Assembly: GCA_008921705.1 (NCBI GenBank)
Contig: VFFE01007488.1
Location: 1,612,970 to 1,676,969, forward strand
Origin: Burhinus oedicnemus
Taxonomy: Eukaryota > Chordata > Aves > Charadriiformes > Burhinidae
Reading direction: 5' to 3'
Length of the DNA stretch: 64,000 nt
Notes under the pieces: model-generated
What the model was told of the DNA's origin: nothing
Databases searched by the model: none
Seen by the model: only the letters and a program-made list of their open reading frames with translations
Shown: in pieces, positions 45,301 through 56,520 of the stretch
Layout of the letters: each line of letters begins with the position of its first letter
Numbering within the stretch: position 1 is the first letter of the stretch
Made by a program: the position numbers and the translations under genes

Positions 45301-47659
45301 CTATGGCTTGTAGCGTGGGCTGCTTTCGATCCAAACATCTTTTTCCCAGAGATGCTAATTTACTGACATGTATTTAATTTCTTCGGTAGCATCCTAATAT
45401 CCATTCTTAACCCTATCTGAAAATTTAATCCTCCATGTCTTTTACATTTGCTAGCAAACTGATTGGCTTGGTTGGTTAGTAGAATTTCTGTCCCAAGCTG
45501 CTTGTCTCACTCTCTTGAGACACTATCAAAAGCCTACTGAAGGGAGCAGAATCACTACCTGATTTCAGCAGTATTTGAAACTCTTGATATTTAGTTTCCT
45601 CCCTGTGCCATTACTGCCAACCCATCCTTACTTGACCATGATTTTTATATATATATATATATACATATTAAAACCTAAAACAAACAAACAAACAAACAAA
45701 AATAATAACGAAGCAGCAGAGAAAATGCAGGATCATCAAAGCAGACTCCTAACTCTGCAATTGTAACTGCATTACATTCTTCAGCATGGAGCTTAGGAGT
45801 TCATTTATTTAATGACACACTTCAATTTGCAGTATAAGATTTTAGGCCAGAGAATATTTGTTCTTATTTTTTGCCTAAAATGTGCCCACGTGCACTAGGC
45901 AGAAATGATCAATAGGTTACAGAAACACTGGAACATGATAAACAGCCTCACAATAATCAACCTTGATGAACATCATCTTGTTTGTTTCATTATAATCTCA
46001 AATATGATTTCAGACTGAGAATACACCCACAGGGTGACTTAGGAGCAAGAAAACACTCTTCACAGGGGAAAGCAAAGGGGACAAAATGAGGTCTTAAGGA
46101 AGAAGGCCTAGTTCAATTTTGGCCATTAGAAGATTAAATCAACAATGGAAACTCACAAAGATGTACGAGTGAGTCTATCTGACACTTGCATTGGGCAGCA
46201 TGAAGCAGGATGGAAGCTGAGAGGGAGATTTCTTAAAGATGAAATACTGAGAGATATTATGCAGAGCAATGGATTATTGATCCCAAAGGCAAGAATGGCA
46301 AAGAGGAACATCCAAACAGCTGCTTGGGCTCTGGGTCAGAAAGGCATCTTTATTCAATACATTATTTAAGCATATGAGCATATGATTCATTGTTGCCCTG
46401 AACAGAAATGCATTTAATCAGTTTTCTGAATAGAGACCTAAATAAATATTGAGAGGCAGGAGATGAGACAGTAGAGGACTGTGCTGTGAAAACAAAGGGA
46501 AGGTAATATTTCAAGGCAGTTACCATAATGTTGAAATCCAAGGAGAGGTCAAGGAGGATGAAGGTGGCATTTGACTACAAGGATGGCATTAGTTACTTAA
46601 GTATAGCCAGTTTTAGCATTACGGAAAAGGTCTCAAGAAGGACTTCAAAGAAGCAAGAGAAGAACAAAGGGCAGCAACAGCTCAGGGAGAGGCAGGTGTT
46701 GAACAGGGTGTTGGGAACAACAGTGTCAGGGAACGTAGCACGCGTGTTGTGCAGTGGTGGGCTGTGATGGGAACAAAAAGACAAAAAGAGGGTGAGAGGA
46801 GACAGAGGGCATTGGAAATGGAGCTGTTGGAGAGGGAGGAGAGGGACATGAAAGGATACTGTGCAGCTCAGCTGGCAGACAGTAATGTCAATCTGGCCCA
46901 TGAAATGTTTCAGTCTGGTTCATGGGTTTTCCCCAGAGGAAGAAGAGGAGGAAGGTGCCACCCTGTGCTAGTGCTCCCACAAAAGGCAATTTTTCCTCCC
47001 GTGCCTGCTTCTGTCAAAACTGGTGATGCTGAGGGACAGTGATCGCAGGTGAAGACCGGGCTTCCAGACAGCTGTTGCCTCTTCTTGCTTCCTATGGAGC
47101 AGCCTTGCTCCATATGTGGGGCATCAGCTTGCTTTCCTGCTGCCCTCCTTCATGCTCTCTACTATGCTCCGGCAAAGCAGAAGATTCACTGAGGTTTGGA
47201 GCAAGTTGACTTATAGCTTAAGCATGATTGTGCATTAAGACTATTTATCAGAAACCTTCTTGTGTCATCCAAAGATGGGAAGCGATGGATGTGCTCTACG
47301 GAGCCTGCCTGTGTATACTCAGTCAAAGGCAGCTGGCATTTTGCCTCAATACAGATAGCAGAATCCATCTACATGAAAGAAAGATTTCAGTATCTCACTC
47401 TAAGCCTGAAGAATCAAGACTGGCTTTTCAATCCTATTTCTCACCCCATCTACTTCAGTGACCTATGGTAGCACATTTTATACCACAGCTTTCAACATGA
47501 CTGGTAATTTTGGTGCCACACAGCCTGATCTTCAGACATGCTCAGCTCAAATTTCCAGCTTAAACATTAAAGACTGTATTTGAAAATGCTGCTATTGCCT
47601 CTAGCCCAATATCCCTGTTTGTAATAAGGAGTTAGCTTATTTCCCAAGAATGCTGAGAA
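42311..47659. other. Unique sequence, no gene recognised
   Basis: Contents include a CTCF-like CCACAAGATGGCA at 44671-44683, a (TA)n run at about 45646-45663 and (CAAA)n at about 45678-45700. A purine-rich stretch on the plus strand spans about 46440-46870. Open frames of 148 codons (44920-45366) and 97 codons (46749-47042) match no family I know. Confidence 0.45.
45646..45700. repeat. Compound microsatellite (TA)n ... (CAAA)n
   Basis: A TATATA run of about 18 bases, a short spacer, and then about six CAAA units. It is likely to vary in length among individuals. Confidence 0.85.
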
Positions 47660-47731
47660 TTTAATTACATAATGTCTGTAAAGCAATTGGAAGAAAAGCA
47701 CTATATAAGTGTTAAGCATTATAATTGTATT
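47660..47731 (+). mobile_element. Probable ancient L3-type CR1 (or derived SINE) 3' end
   Basis: The order of strings TTAATTA, TAATGTCTGTAAAGC, GAAAAGCACTATATAAGTG and TAAGCATTATAATTGT follows the 3' end of amniote L3/CR1-type elements as I remember it (a TGTAAAGC box, then a GCACTATATAAGTGC box, then an ATTATT tail). It is strongly diverged, so the insertion is old. Family assignment is from memory and was not checked by alignment. Confidence 0.5.
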
Positions 47732-50700
47732 AAATGTGTATGCCCAGTATTGCAGGGAAGGGATGTGATTATCTAATAAGCAACGACCTCTCATCACCAG
47801 CAATAAAAGACTTTGTGAAGACCACAATGTTGTGCTGGCATAGGCTGAATTAAATGTCAAGAATATCAAGCAGTGCTTTTTAAGTTTTCATTGCACAGAA
47901 GGTTAAAAGAATTTCTGTTAAAACACGCACTGCCCAATCAGAATATTCTCAGTACTAATGATTTTACAAATACTGGTACAGATATTAACTGGAAGAGCTA
48001 ATTTGAGGCTATCTACTGTCACCAGCGCAGCTTTAGATGAATGAATTTTAATCTGACCCTCAAGAGTCAGTCGAGCCGAATAATAACAATGAAAAATGCA
48101 TGAGAACAGCAATTTCAACATGGTCATTTCACAGACAAGCTTATTTTATGCATCAATAGCAAATAAATCAAGAAATTGGATGGACTTTCTGAATGTCTTT
48201 CACTGTTCTAAATAAATCCATCTAGCCAGCGTAACCATCAGTTCTAAAGATTGGTGAGTAAATAGAGGAGGAATATTGATTGATCACTTTATTTGCAATG
48301 TAATTCCGAACGTCACCTTTGCCAGGAGTTTAGGAATTTAGGGGTGAAACTTGCTATCTCGTTGCTATAAGCTGTACTGTAAGATATCCTAATTGCTAGC
48401 ATTTGGATTTCACCAATTATCTAAACAGAAACTGCATCTTAAAAGAATACTTGTGCAAACTTTACATAAATACCATGCAGTAATAACTGATCATTAGCAA
48501 CAAGTTGTTATACAGCTCTGGTAGAATGGCCTAAGGAAGTGTTTTTAAAAGACTTCCGCAAAATATACTATAAAGTATGTGTCCTAATTAGTAACAATGG
48601 GAATTACACATTGTCACAGAAAAATAGACTAGCTAGTTCAAATTTAGGTGCATAAAAAAATAATTCAGCCTATTCTGGCACAATGTTGTGGTGTATCACT
48701 TTTTGCTCTAAAACAGTTTCCCACATACAGTGTGCCTCTATCAGGCAAACAAACAAAAATATTGGGTTTGGTGTGTTATTTATCTACTCCTAATATTAGG
48801 TGCTCAGGTTTAAATCTTGGGCCCAATTCCCAGGACATATTTCATTTGATTTGGAAGATGGCCCACACCTTTATATTAACACAAAGCAGAAAACCTTTTA
48901 TAATAGTGCTTACCAGTGGATTCAAGTGGAGTTCAGACAGCCAAAGTTTCATTAAAACCATCAAGCCCTGAACAGTAGCTTATAAAAACAACTGCTCATA
49001 CTTTGTTTTTAAAAGGAAGTTTGACATATTTTACTTGATGAACGTTCAGTTTTGCTATATGAGAACTGGTGGAGCCTCAGAATAATATTCTTTAACATAA
49101 ATTGCTGAATATATTTCAGTATCTGAAAATCTATAAAATCAAGACACAGAAATCCTTCATTTTTTCTAAAATATGATGTTCACTGAAATCTTCAAGCATG
49201 CACATATGCATTCAGCTTCGTGAAGATTCCCCTTCTATTGAACAAAATGTTGTAACTGTTCTATTAAACACAAGCAGGTTAGATAATAGATGTATTACTA
49301 TACATTAACAGATACACAGGAAACAACTCTTGGGTATTACCACTTTGCATGTTACCACAGTGCCTGCAAAAGTGCAGCACTGAATGGCTGGGACTGAAGA
49401 GTATGTTTGAGACATCTTAAACAAAAGGCTTGTTTCATTTACCCTATGCTGTGTGGATCTTCATGCACGTGGGCAGTTTAAACATGGTATCAGAATTACA
49501 AAGGAAATAACTTACTGCCCAAGGACTTTGGATTGCACTGTTGAGAACAAAACTAAGGAAATGTTAATGAAACTGTTCTTTTCCAAATCCTTAGCAGAAA
49601 GGTGATATGAAGCCCTTCTGGGCTTTCATTTCCAATATATCTCTTCCGTGGCATGGTATTTGCAGATTGATACAGAGAAAGAAATCCTGATGGGCTATTG
49701 GAGATAACTGAGCCCATTGTTTCCTGAGCAACTTCCTCTGTGAAATTGAAATTGTGTATGACAAACCAAGAGCCCATCTGGAGAATGGATCTACGAGGAG
49801 AATGGTTGGAGGAAGGACCCAATGAGAATTGACAATAACGAAGTGTGATTTTGAAGACAACAATAACATACATACAGAGAGGTTTGTCCTTAATGGGACA
49901 AAATTAAAACTAAATATATAGTGTTTCTGTTGCAATACGGACACTCAAGAAATTCAGAGGAAAACCAGAATAAAATTCCACAAAACCCATCATTTTGTAT
50001 ATGCCATTAAGATGCATTTCAGAGAAAAGATAAAGTTCTATGCCACGTGTTCGTTCTACATCATTAACATCACTTTCACGACTCGGAGGCAATATAAGAC
50101 CTCCACTCCACAGACTGGAGAAAATAAATATTAAGTATGGGTACAAAAATCCTCTATGAAAATCCCCGTCCCAGTGTATAAAGCAAAAATAACATAATGA
50201 ACTAAAATAATGAAATGTGTAGAAAATCTACTGTTGTCTCTGTACGGCTGATACAATTCAGAAGCACACTTGGAGTTTGTCTGGGTTAACATCTATTTTC
50301 AAACATAGTACCATGGCATGTAAGCCAGGATGACTGCCATCAACAGGAAGATCCACAGCACTGGAAAAGATCTTTTGGAAGATCATGGAGAAGATGAATA
50401 CAGAGATGCAACAAGGGATTGTACTCCAGTGTAGCCAAAGCTTGAGCCTCCCCACTTGCAGGGGTAACAGTGACAAGACTTTCACAGCAAGTATATTCAG
50501 TTCTACATCACAGCTGGAATGATTGCAATGGGTTATCCTTTCAATACCTTCAATGTTTGGAAAAGTTGTGCTGAAAGTATGATAACTACGTAAACAGCAT
50601 CTCTATAAGAAATGGTATCATATCAAAAGAGAAAGAAAGTGTTCTCTAACAGATTTTTTTCCTGCAAGTTTCATGGGAGGACAAGATTTTTTGAAAAGTG

Positions 50701-53700
50701 GAGGAAGACTTTGGGAAGAAGAGGGTCGCATGATACTACAAAATACTTGTGTATCAGTACATAAACCAGAAGCATAAATGATGGAATCAGAAAGAAATAA
50801 AAAATCAGGAAGAAATAAAATATTGAATCTCTCTGAAGAAAATGAAAAGGCTTGCACAACCATGCTTCTCTTCCCTAAACAGGTTCTCTTGGCATTTAAA
50901 ACACGCTCAAATGAAAAACAGATTTACTGTGTAAAAGGGACTATTATTTATGCAAGTTTAAACAGTGATCCCAAAGAAAATGCCTTTGAATCCCTGTGCA
51001 TGCTGCTAGGTAAAAGACGGACAAGACAAACATCTTACTGGCAGCGTGAATGCACAGTCAGAATAACTGTCATAGACTGTTTCATTTGTGCAAAATATCA
51101 GGACAGAGCTGCAAGGCACCTTAGATAGTTTGTAATTAATCTAGTGGAGCCCGGCATCAACTGACCATAGATTGACCTACCTGAATAAAGGGAAACTGCT
51201 GTTAGTTAGTTTTTGAAAATTCAATTTTGAAGTAATTCAACTTTGTTATTCAGTACTGGGATTAATCGTACCATGGCAATGTACATCAGATTTTCTCTTC
51301 ATGAGGAGCTTGTTTCAGCTAATGGCTCACCAGATGTAATCAAGGAACTCTATGGGGTTGCAAAGAATTGGGATTTCACGCCCATGACTAGTAGTCCGGA
51401 CTAGTACAAGCCAAAGCAAATGAGAATAGTTAAGAGGCTTAGCTGAGCTTGCTAGCCTACAGAAAGACGTCTACAGAACCACAGGCTTCACCTACACAGA
51501 TATATAAGCAGAAGACCTAAATCAGCAAACCCTATTAAACAGTGTTGCCTAATGCTCTAAGCTGTGCAAACCATGACAAAACAAATGAAAAAAACCACCT
51601 TGAACACATAGAAAAGGATAGAAATGCCACTAAATCATAAAAGCCTAAACAGCAAAGTCCTTCACAAGGCACTCCAACATAGTGATTAGACTTGTAGCTT
51701 AACAAACTCTCCTATTACTAACAACACAGCAGATGACACAAGCTTCGGTTCAAAAAACAGCATATGATAGAACAACCGTGATCTCAACAGCCTGTGACAG
51801 CAAGTCACCAAGAGCGAAGAGAAAGAGTTCTTTTAATATCCGTACAGGCACAACCCTTGGTGCCACCAGGAATGTATCTAGGAAAGTATTAAGAGCCACA
51901 GTAACCCCGTGTGTGGGGGAAGTTTAAACCCCAAATGTGGCAGGACAAAGAGATATTCTACACTGGGGTAAGAAGAGCATTAGCATCAGCACTATTCAAT
52001 CTTAATTTAGAGGGAACAGTGACATAGATTTAAGGGATGCCCAGGAAATGACAGCAAGATCCTTCTGCTTCCCTGCATGAGTGTGCGCACATGCGTATAC
52101 ACAAACAGAGATGTCAGTGCTGAGGTGAGAGCAGAGAGCAAATTTGAAAAAAACTCATTAGCAGAGGTTTTGTTTAGTTCGTTGATCCTAGGTGGATATT
52201 CATTCCACTGAGTTGCTTAAACCAAGACACTGCAACTGCCAAATCATGAAGTCCTCACTTCCAAACTCTGTTTTAACTCAGTGGGATTTTTTATTAAGGA
52301 GGACTCAAATATTTAAGCTGGAATCAGTGCAATTCCTCGCAAGATAAACAGCAAAAAGTTGTTTGTATTAATATCCCCCATCTTCCAAAGAATGACATTT
52401 TTTCCTTTCTTTTGTGTGCTTCTGACAAAGGTGAGCTCTTGAAAAATGAGTAATTTGCTTTGGCTTAACTTGCGTATACTTGGTTTATGACAATCAGTTA
52501 AGAAGTTTATTCTCTAATGCATGTCCATCTGGACAGGGAACAATAAAAAGTTAAAAGGGGGGGAGGGGGTCAGGAGGGTGGAGAGGAAGGAAATATAAAC
52601 CTTGATGGAAATAATACCAACACTTTTCAGAACATTAGGCATATGGAAAAGAGATAACAGCATACTTTTTGAAACAGCTCTTTGGCTTCCCTGACCCGGG
52701 AAGAAGACCCTCCTGCTAGCTGGGGAGAGAGCCATAGGGCAGAATTGCTCTTGGCTTTCCCTTGGTGAAGAGCCAGGCCCTCTGGCTAACTTTAAATAAA
52801 GTTGCTGTAAACACTCTGCCAGTACATTTACAAAGGAGGTCTGAATTCCTGGTGGAACGAGTGCACTGTGCGGTTCATAGAGACACTAGTGTGATACTTT
52901 GAAGGAATATAGGGTGGTGCCTACACGCATTCACCAGTACAGTAATTTCTCCCCTTCCTTTAGGGCACACACAAAAGTAGCTGCCTTATCCAGTGCAGAT
53001 GGTTTATCATACAGTAACATCCTTTGTTAAACTGCAACAGTACTAGGGAAGTAATAAATATGGAACAGTTATTTCCCACTTACTACTGAATCTTTAAATT
53101 GAAGGCAAATTTATCTCACCAAATTTACAAGTCTACAGCATCATCAGCTAGGCACCATTCACTCTTTACAGCTGATGCAGAGAAGTGTTGTAAAGAACAG
53201 TTCATTTGATCATTTTCATGATCTGCTTAAAAGCAGACCTCCATTGTTACATGTGTAAGAATTCACTAAAGTTTTTCATTTTTTGTGATTATTGATATAT
53301 GACCTACATCTTGTTTCTGTCAAGCCAGGATTTTGAGGAGAACCCCGGTGATTTGTTGTTAGTATTTTGATTTCAGTGATAAAGATTTTTTTAACTAACA
53401 TTTTTATTTTTGCTGTGCAATTTAATGCTTTTTAAATACATCCAACAAACCTAGGATGCAGGTCAGGTATTAACATGCCAACTTTGAAAATATTTCTAAA
53501 GAACTATTATTTTTATCTCCAAATCAGCTAAATGATCTATTCATTAGTTAAGTATATACCATATGCATGACTCCATAATAAACTGAGTTACAGTATCGTA
53601 TTGGTAAAGCACAGCTTCATTTCACACTTTCAGCACAGAATCATTAAAATCATAGTGTTATCTTTATTGAGTGTTGTATGTATATATCAGACAGATTCAA

Positions 53701-54557
53701 AAGAATTTTATCACTGTCAAAACAATATTTCTCTTGACTTAGTCCAAACACATTCCAGTCCTAACAAATCAACATATCATAAGGTTTACTACTGTAATGA
53801 ACGAGAGAAGGTGGCTTTTATGTCAAGGGTAAATCATGTGTATTCTATTTATTCCACAGTCCTTACAGATTTTGGTTCCGTAAAAAACAATTAGGTCTTT
53901 GTCACCCTGAAGTCCAGTCTTCTCTTACTAACTGTCATAAAACACCTAAAACCAAAACTTTTACACAGAAATTAATCCCACCCAAGAAGAAAGGCATCCT
54001 TCAGAAACAATAGCATGTGTTCATGCATATAAATAAGACAGTAGAGTTAAGACTGTGTGGAGCATCTTGACTTATATTTTCACACTCTTGAATGCTTTGA
54101 TCTGCTACCTTTTAATGTAGGTGTTTGCTAATATAATTAGGGAAAAGCTATAAACAATTTCACCAAACACAGAAGCTCAAAGATTTCTGTTTGGGATCCT
54201 ACAGCGAGCCTATCACTCTGATAGCTTATGCAACGAAACGTGCAACAGAGATTTAACTCAGAGATGGAAATTATTTGCTTGTCTGGATGTGATTTATCTT
54301 TGCAGTCCTGGGTCATTCTTATTTAACTCTCTGCCAGCCCTCCCACAGCATATGCTGTAGTGGAAATTTAAGAAAGGTCCTCTGAATGAATTAAAGCAGG
54401 GTGAAGTTGTTCAGCTTCAACTACACCAGTTGTAGCTTGACTTTTCCAACACTGTCCTGCCTTGAGCTATGCAAGGATGCATTTTTTAGGTAGTGGAAGA
54501 AATTCACTGGAAAAGGAGCCTGATTATCTACAGCCTATCACATTGTGTGGCTATTTA
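47732..54557. other. Unique sequence, no gene recognised
   Basis: The longest open frames (49553-49944 and 50258-50863 minus; 50778-51128 plus) were examined on all frames, and none gave a recognisable family. A G-quadruplex motif lies at 52557-52578. The sequence around 47900-48500 is non-repetitive and has the mixed look of conserved non-coding DNA. Confidence 0.45.
52557..52578 (+). other. Potential G-quadruplex on the plus strand
   Basis: G7, A, G5, TCAGGA, G3 supplies four G-tracts of at least three when the 7-run is split. Loops are one, one and six bases. Confidence 0.5.
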
Positions 54558-55150
54558 TATAGGTGTGGTGGTTTCAGCTGGGATAAAGTTAACTTTTTTA
54601 CTAGCAGCTGGTGTAGTGCTAATTTTTCAATCTGGAATGAGAAATACTTTTGATAGTGCACTGGTGTTTTTAATTGTTGCTAGGCAGTCAAGGCCTTTCC
54701 TGCTCTTCACACTGCCCCATCAGCGAGTAGACTGGGAGGGCACAAGAAGCTGGGAGGAGACACAGTCAGGACAGCTGACCCCAACTGGTCAAAGGGCTAT
54801 TCCATACTATGTGACGTCATGCTAAGTACATAAAGCTGGGCGAAGAAGAAGGAAGGGGGTACATTCAGAGTTATGGCATTTGTCTTCCCAAGTAACCATT
54901 AGACGTGATAGAGCCCTGCTTTCCTGGAGATGGCTAAACACTGGCCTGCTGATGGGAAGTAGTGAATGAATTCCTGGTTTTGCTCTGTTTACGTATGTGG
55001 TTTTTGCTTTACTGATTAAACTGTGTTTATCTCAACCCATGACTTTTCCTCACTTTTACTTTTCTGATTCTGTCCTCCATCTGAACTGGGAGGCGTGAGC
55101 GAGTGGTGCATGGTTCTAGCTGCCGTCTGGGGTTAAACCACTAATATAGG
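54558..55150 (+). mobile_element. Solo LTR of an avian endogenous retrovirus with target-site duplication
   Basis: The LTR spans 54564-55144 (581 bp), beginning TGTGGTGGTTTCAGC and ending GGTTAAACCACTAA, with inverted ends GTGGTTT / AAACCAC. The six bases TATAGG occur directly before (54558-54563) and after it (55145-55150), the expected host duplication. Inside are a CRE palindrome TGACGTCA (54812-54819), a TATA-like TACATAAA (54827-54834) and an ATTAAA polyadenylation signal (55015-55020). No gag, pol or env remains, so the provirus was lost by LTR-LTR recombination. I recognise the type from many bird genomes. The subfamily name is not assigned. Confidence 0.88.
54812..54834 (+). promoter_or_regulatory. 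LTR U3 promoter elements: CRE and TATA-like box
   Basis: A perfect 8-base CRE (TGACGTCA, target of CREB/ATF proteins) lies 7 bases before TACATAAA. This is the usual position of a core promoter in an LTR. Whether it still drives a host transcript cannot be told from sequence. Confidence 0.5.
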
Positions 55151-56427
55151 GCAACCACAACAATAGGGCAAAGAAGGAATAAATCAAAAATCTCCATTCA
55201 ATCTGCAAACAATGTTGTAAAATATAAAAATATAACAGAAGACAAAACCCAGAAGAGAAGTGGACTTATACTGTTTAGTAATGGAGAAGCAGAGAAGGCA
55301 TTTAATAGAAGAGTGGATATACAGACTGCAGGTATTGTCATAAACTGAAGTGTAGGAGCAAGGCTTGCACACTGCCATGCAATTGCTCAGTGCTTAATTT
55401 TTGGCAGACTCTATATCATGGTTGTGGCTGACCCAGCTACCATTCTCCCAGCAGTGCCCTGGCACAGACTGCTGGATAGCTTGGGCTAGGAAGTGATTCC
55501 AGTAAGCAGTATGGATGGGGGCATCTGATTTGGAGCAGGGAGGAGGGAGCTTAGCTGGACAGATGTAAGCCAGAACATGCACTTACCCTGAGGGCCAGAG
55601 AACAGACCCTCGTCACTGCTGTTTATTTGTTAGTATAGATAAGGCCACAAGCATACATAGTGGAATAGTCTTTTTGCTCTGTTGTAGAAAATGTTTTTAT
55701 ACCCTGCTAATCATAGATGCCTTATGCTAAAAGGCTTCGTTGTTGGGGTGGGAAGGGGAGAGGATGGAAAGTTTATCACCTTTCATGGAAAGTTTCATAC
55801 CCATTACAATCACTTTGTAATCTCACCAAATAAACTAGACTTTTAAGTTCATCTACCAGAAGACAGAGAGGGAAGAAAGAGGAAACCATCCTCCTTGCTA
55901 AGAGAATTGTTCTGTGGCCAATACCAAGTAATTTTACTGTGTTTCCACATGTGAATAAAGATTCTCTGTGGTCTAAGGAGTGAAGATCTGATTAGCAAAC
56001 CTCATGAAGATGTTCACACTTTAATACAAGTGACACTTATTTGCCTACAGCCATCTTTCTAGTAAGTGAAATAACTTAATGAATAATTGAAACATTGCTA
56101 TTTGATACCTGCTCAATTATTCAATGGTAAAAGAGAGAATATAAATTTTTAGGTAAACAGTGCTATCCTGAATTTGGTTAGCTGTGGTGCTAAGATCACA
56201 GTGGCAGCTTTACCCACAGTGACAGTGAAGAAGTCAAGACTATTTTCTGATGGATATTCTATGTTCTAACAGACTAGAAGCATCCTTTTCAGAGGCATTA
56301 ACAGTGGGGGGTCTCACAGTGTTTGTGGATCTGGGGTGTGTTCAAGAATACAGAAAGGAGGTCAGAGATTTATGCATTGTGCAGCAAAATTTATCTTCCT
56401 TTTGGCTTTGCCTATTGTATCTTACAG
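55151..56427. other. Unique sequence, no gene recognised
   Basis: A minus-strand donor-like CAGG|GTAAGT lies at about 55589/55588 without a convincing exon. A direct repeat of TGGAAAGTTT occurs at about 55765-55795. Confidence 0.45.
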
Positions 56428-56520
56428 AAAATTGCTAATTCATCGCAGAGCACTGGTGCTGAGCATTCTGCTCAGTTATTGGCAATTGGATTAAATTTCC
56501 AGGAAAAAAATGTAAGAAAG
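56428..56520 (+). other. Exon-like block, 93 bp, phase 0 to phase 0
   Basis: The acceptor tract GCCTATTGTATCTTACAG ends at 56427. The donor AAG|GTAAGA lies at 56520/56521. Exactly one frame is open: 31 codons beginning KIANSSQSTGAEHSAQLLA, with phase 0 at both ends. The composition is protein-like, with no known domain. The frame is part of a longer open frame (56323-56538), so lack of stops is weak evidence, and no partner exon was identified. Confidence 0.2.

Noticed and set aside
44920..45366. 148-codon plus-strand open frame
   Set aside because: A second plus-strand frame and two minus-strand frames are also open, and none is family-like.
49553..50863. Series of minus-strand frames with hydrophobic stretches, considered as a decayed membrane-protein pseudogene
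   Set aside because: I read all frames. Hydrophobic stretches shift frame repeatedly and never form a recognisable family, so T-rich sequence explains them.
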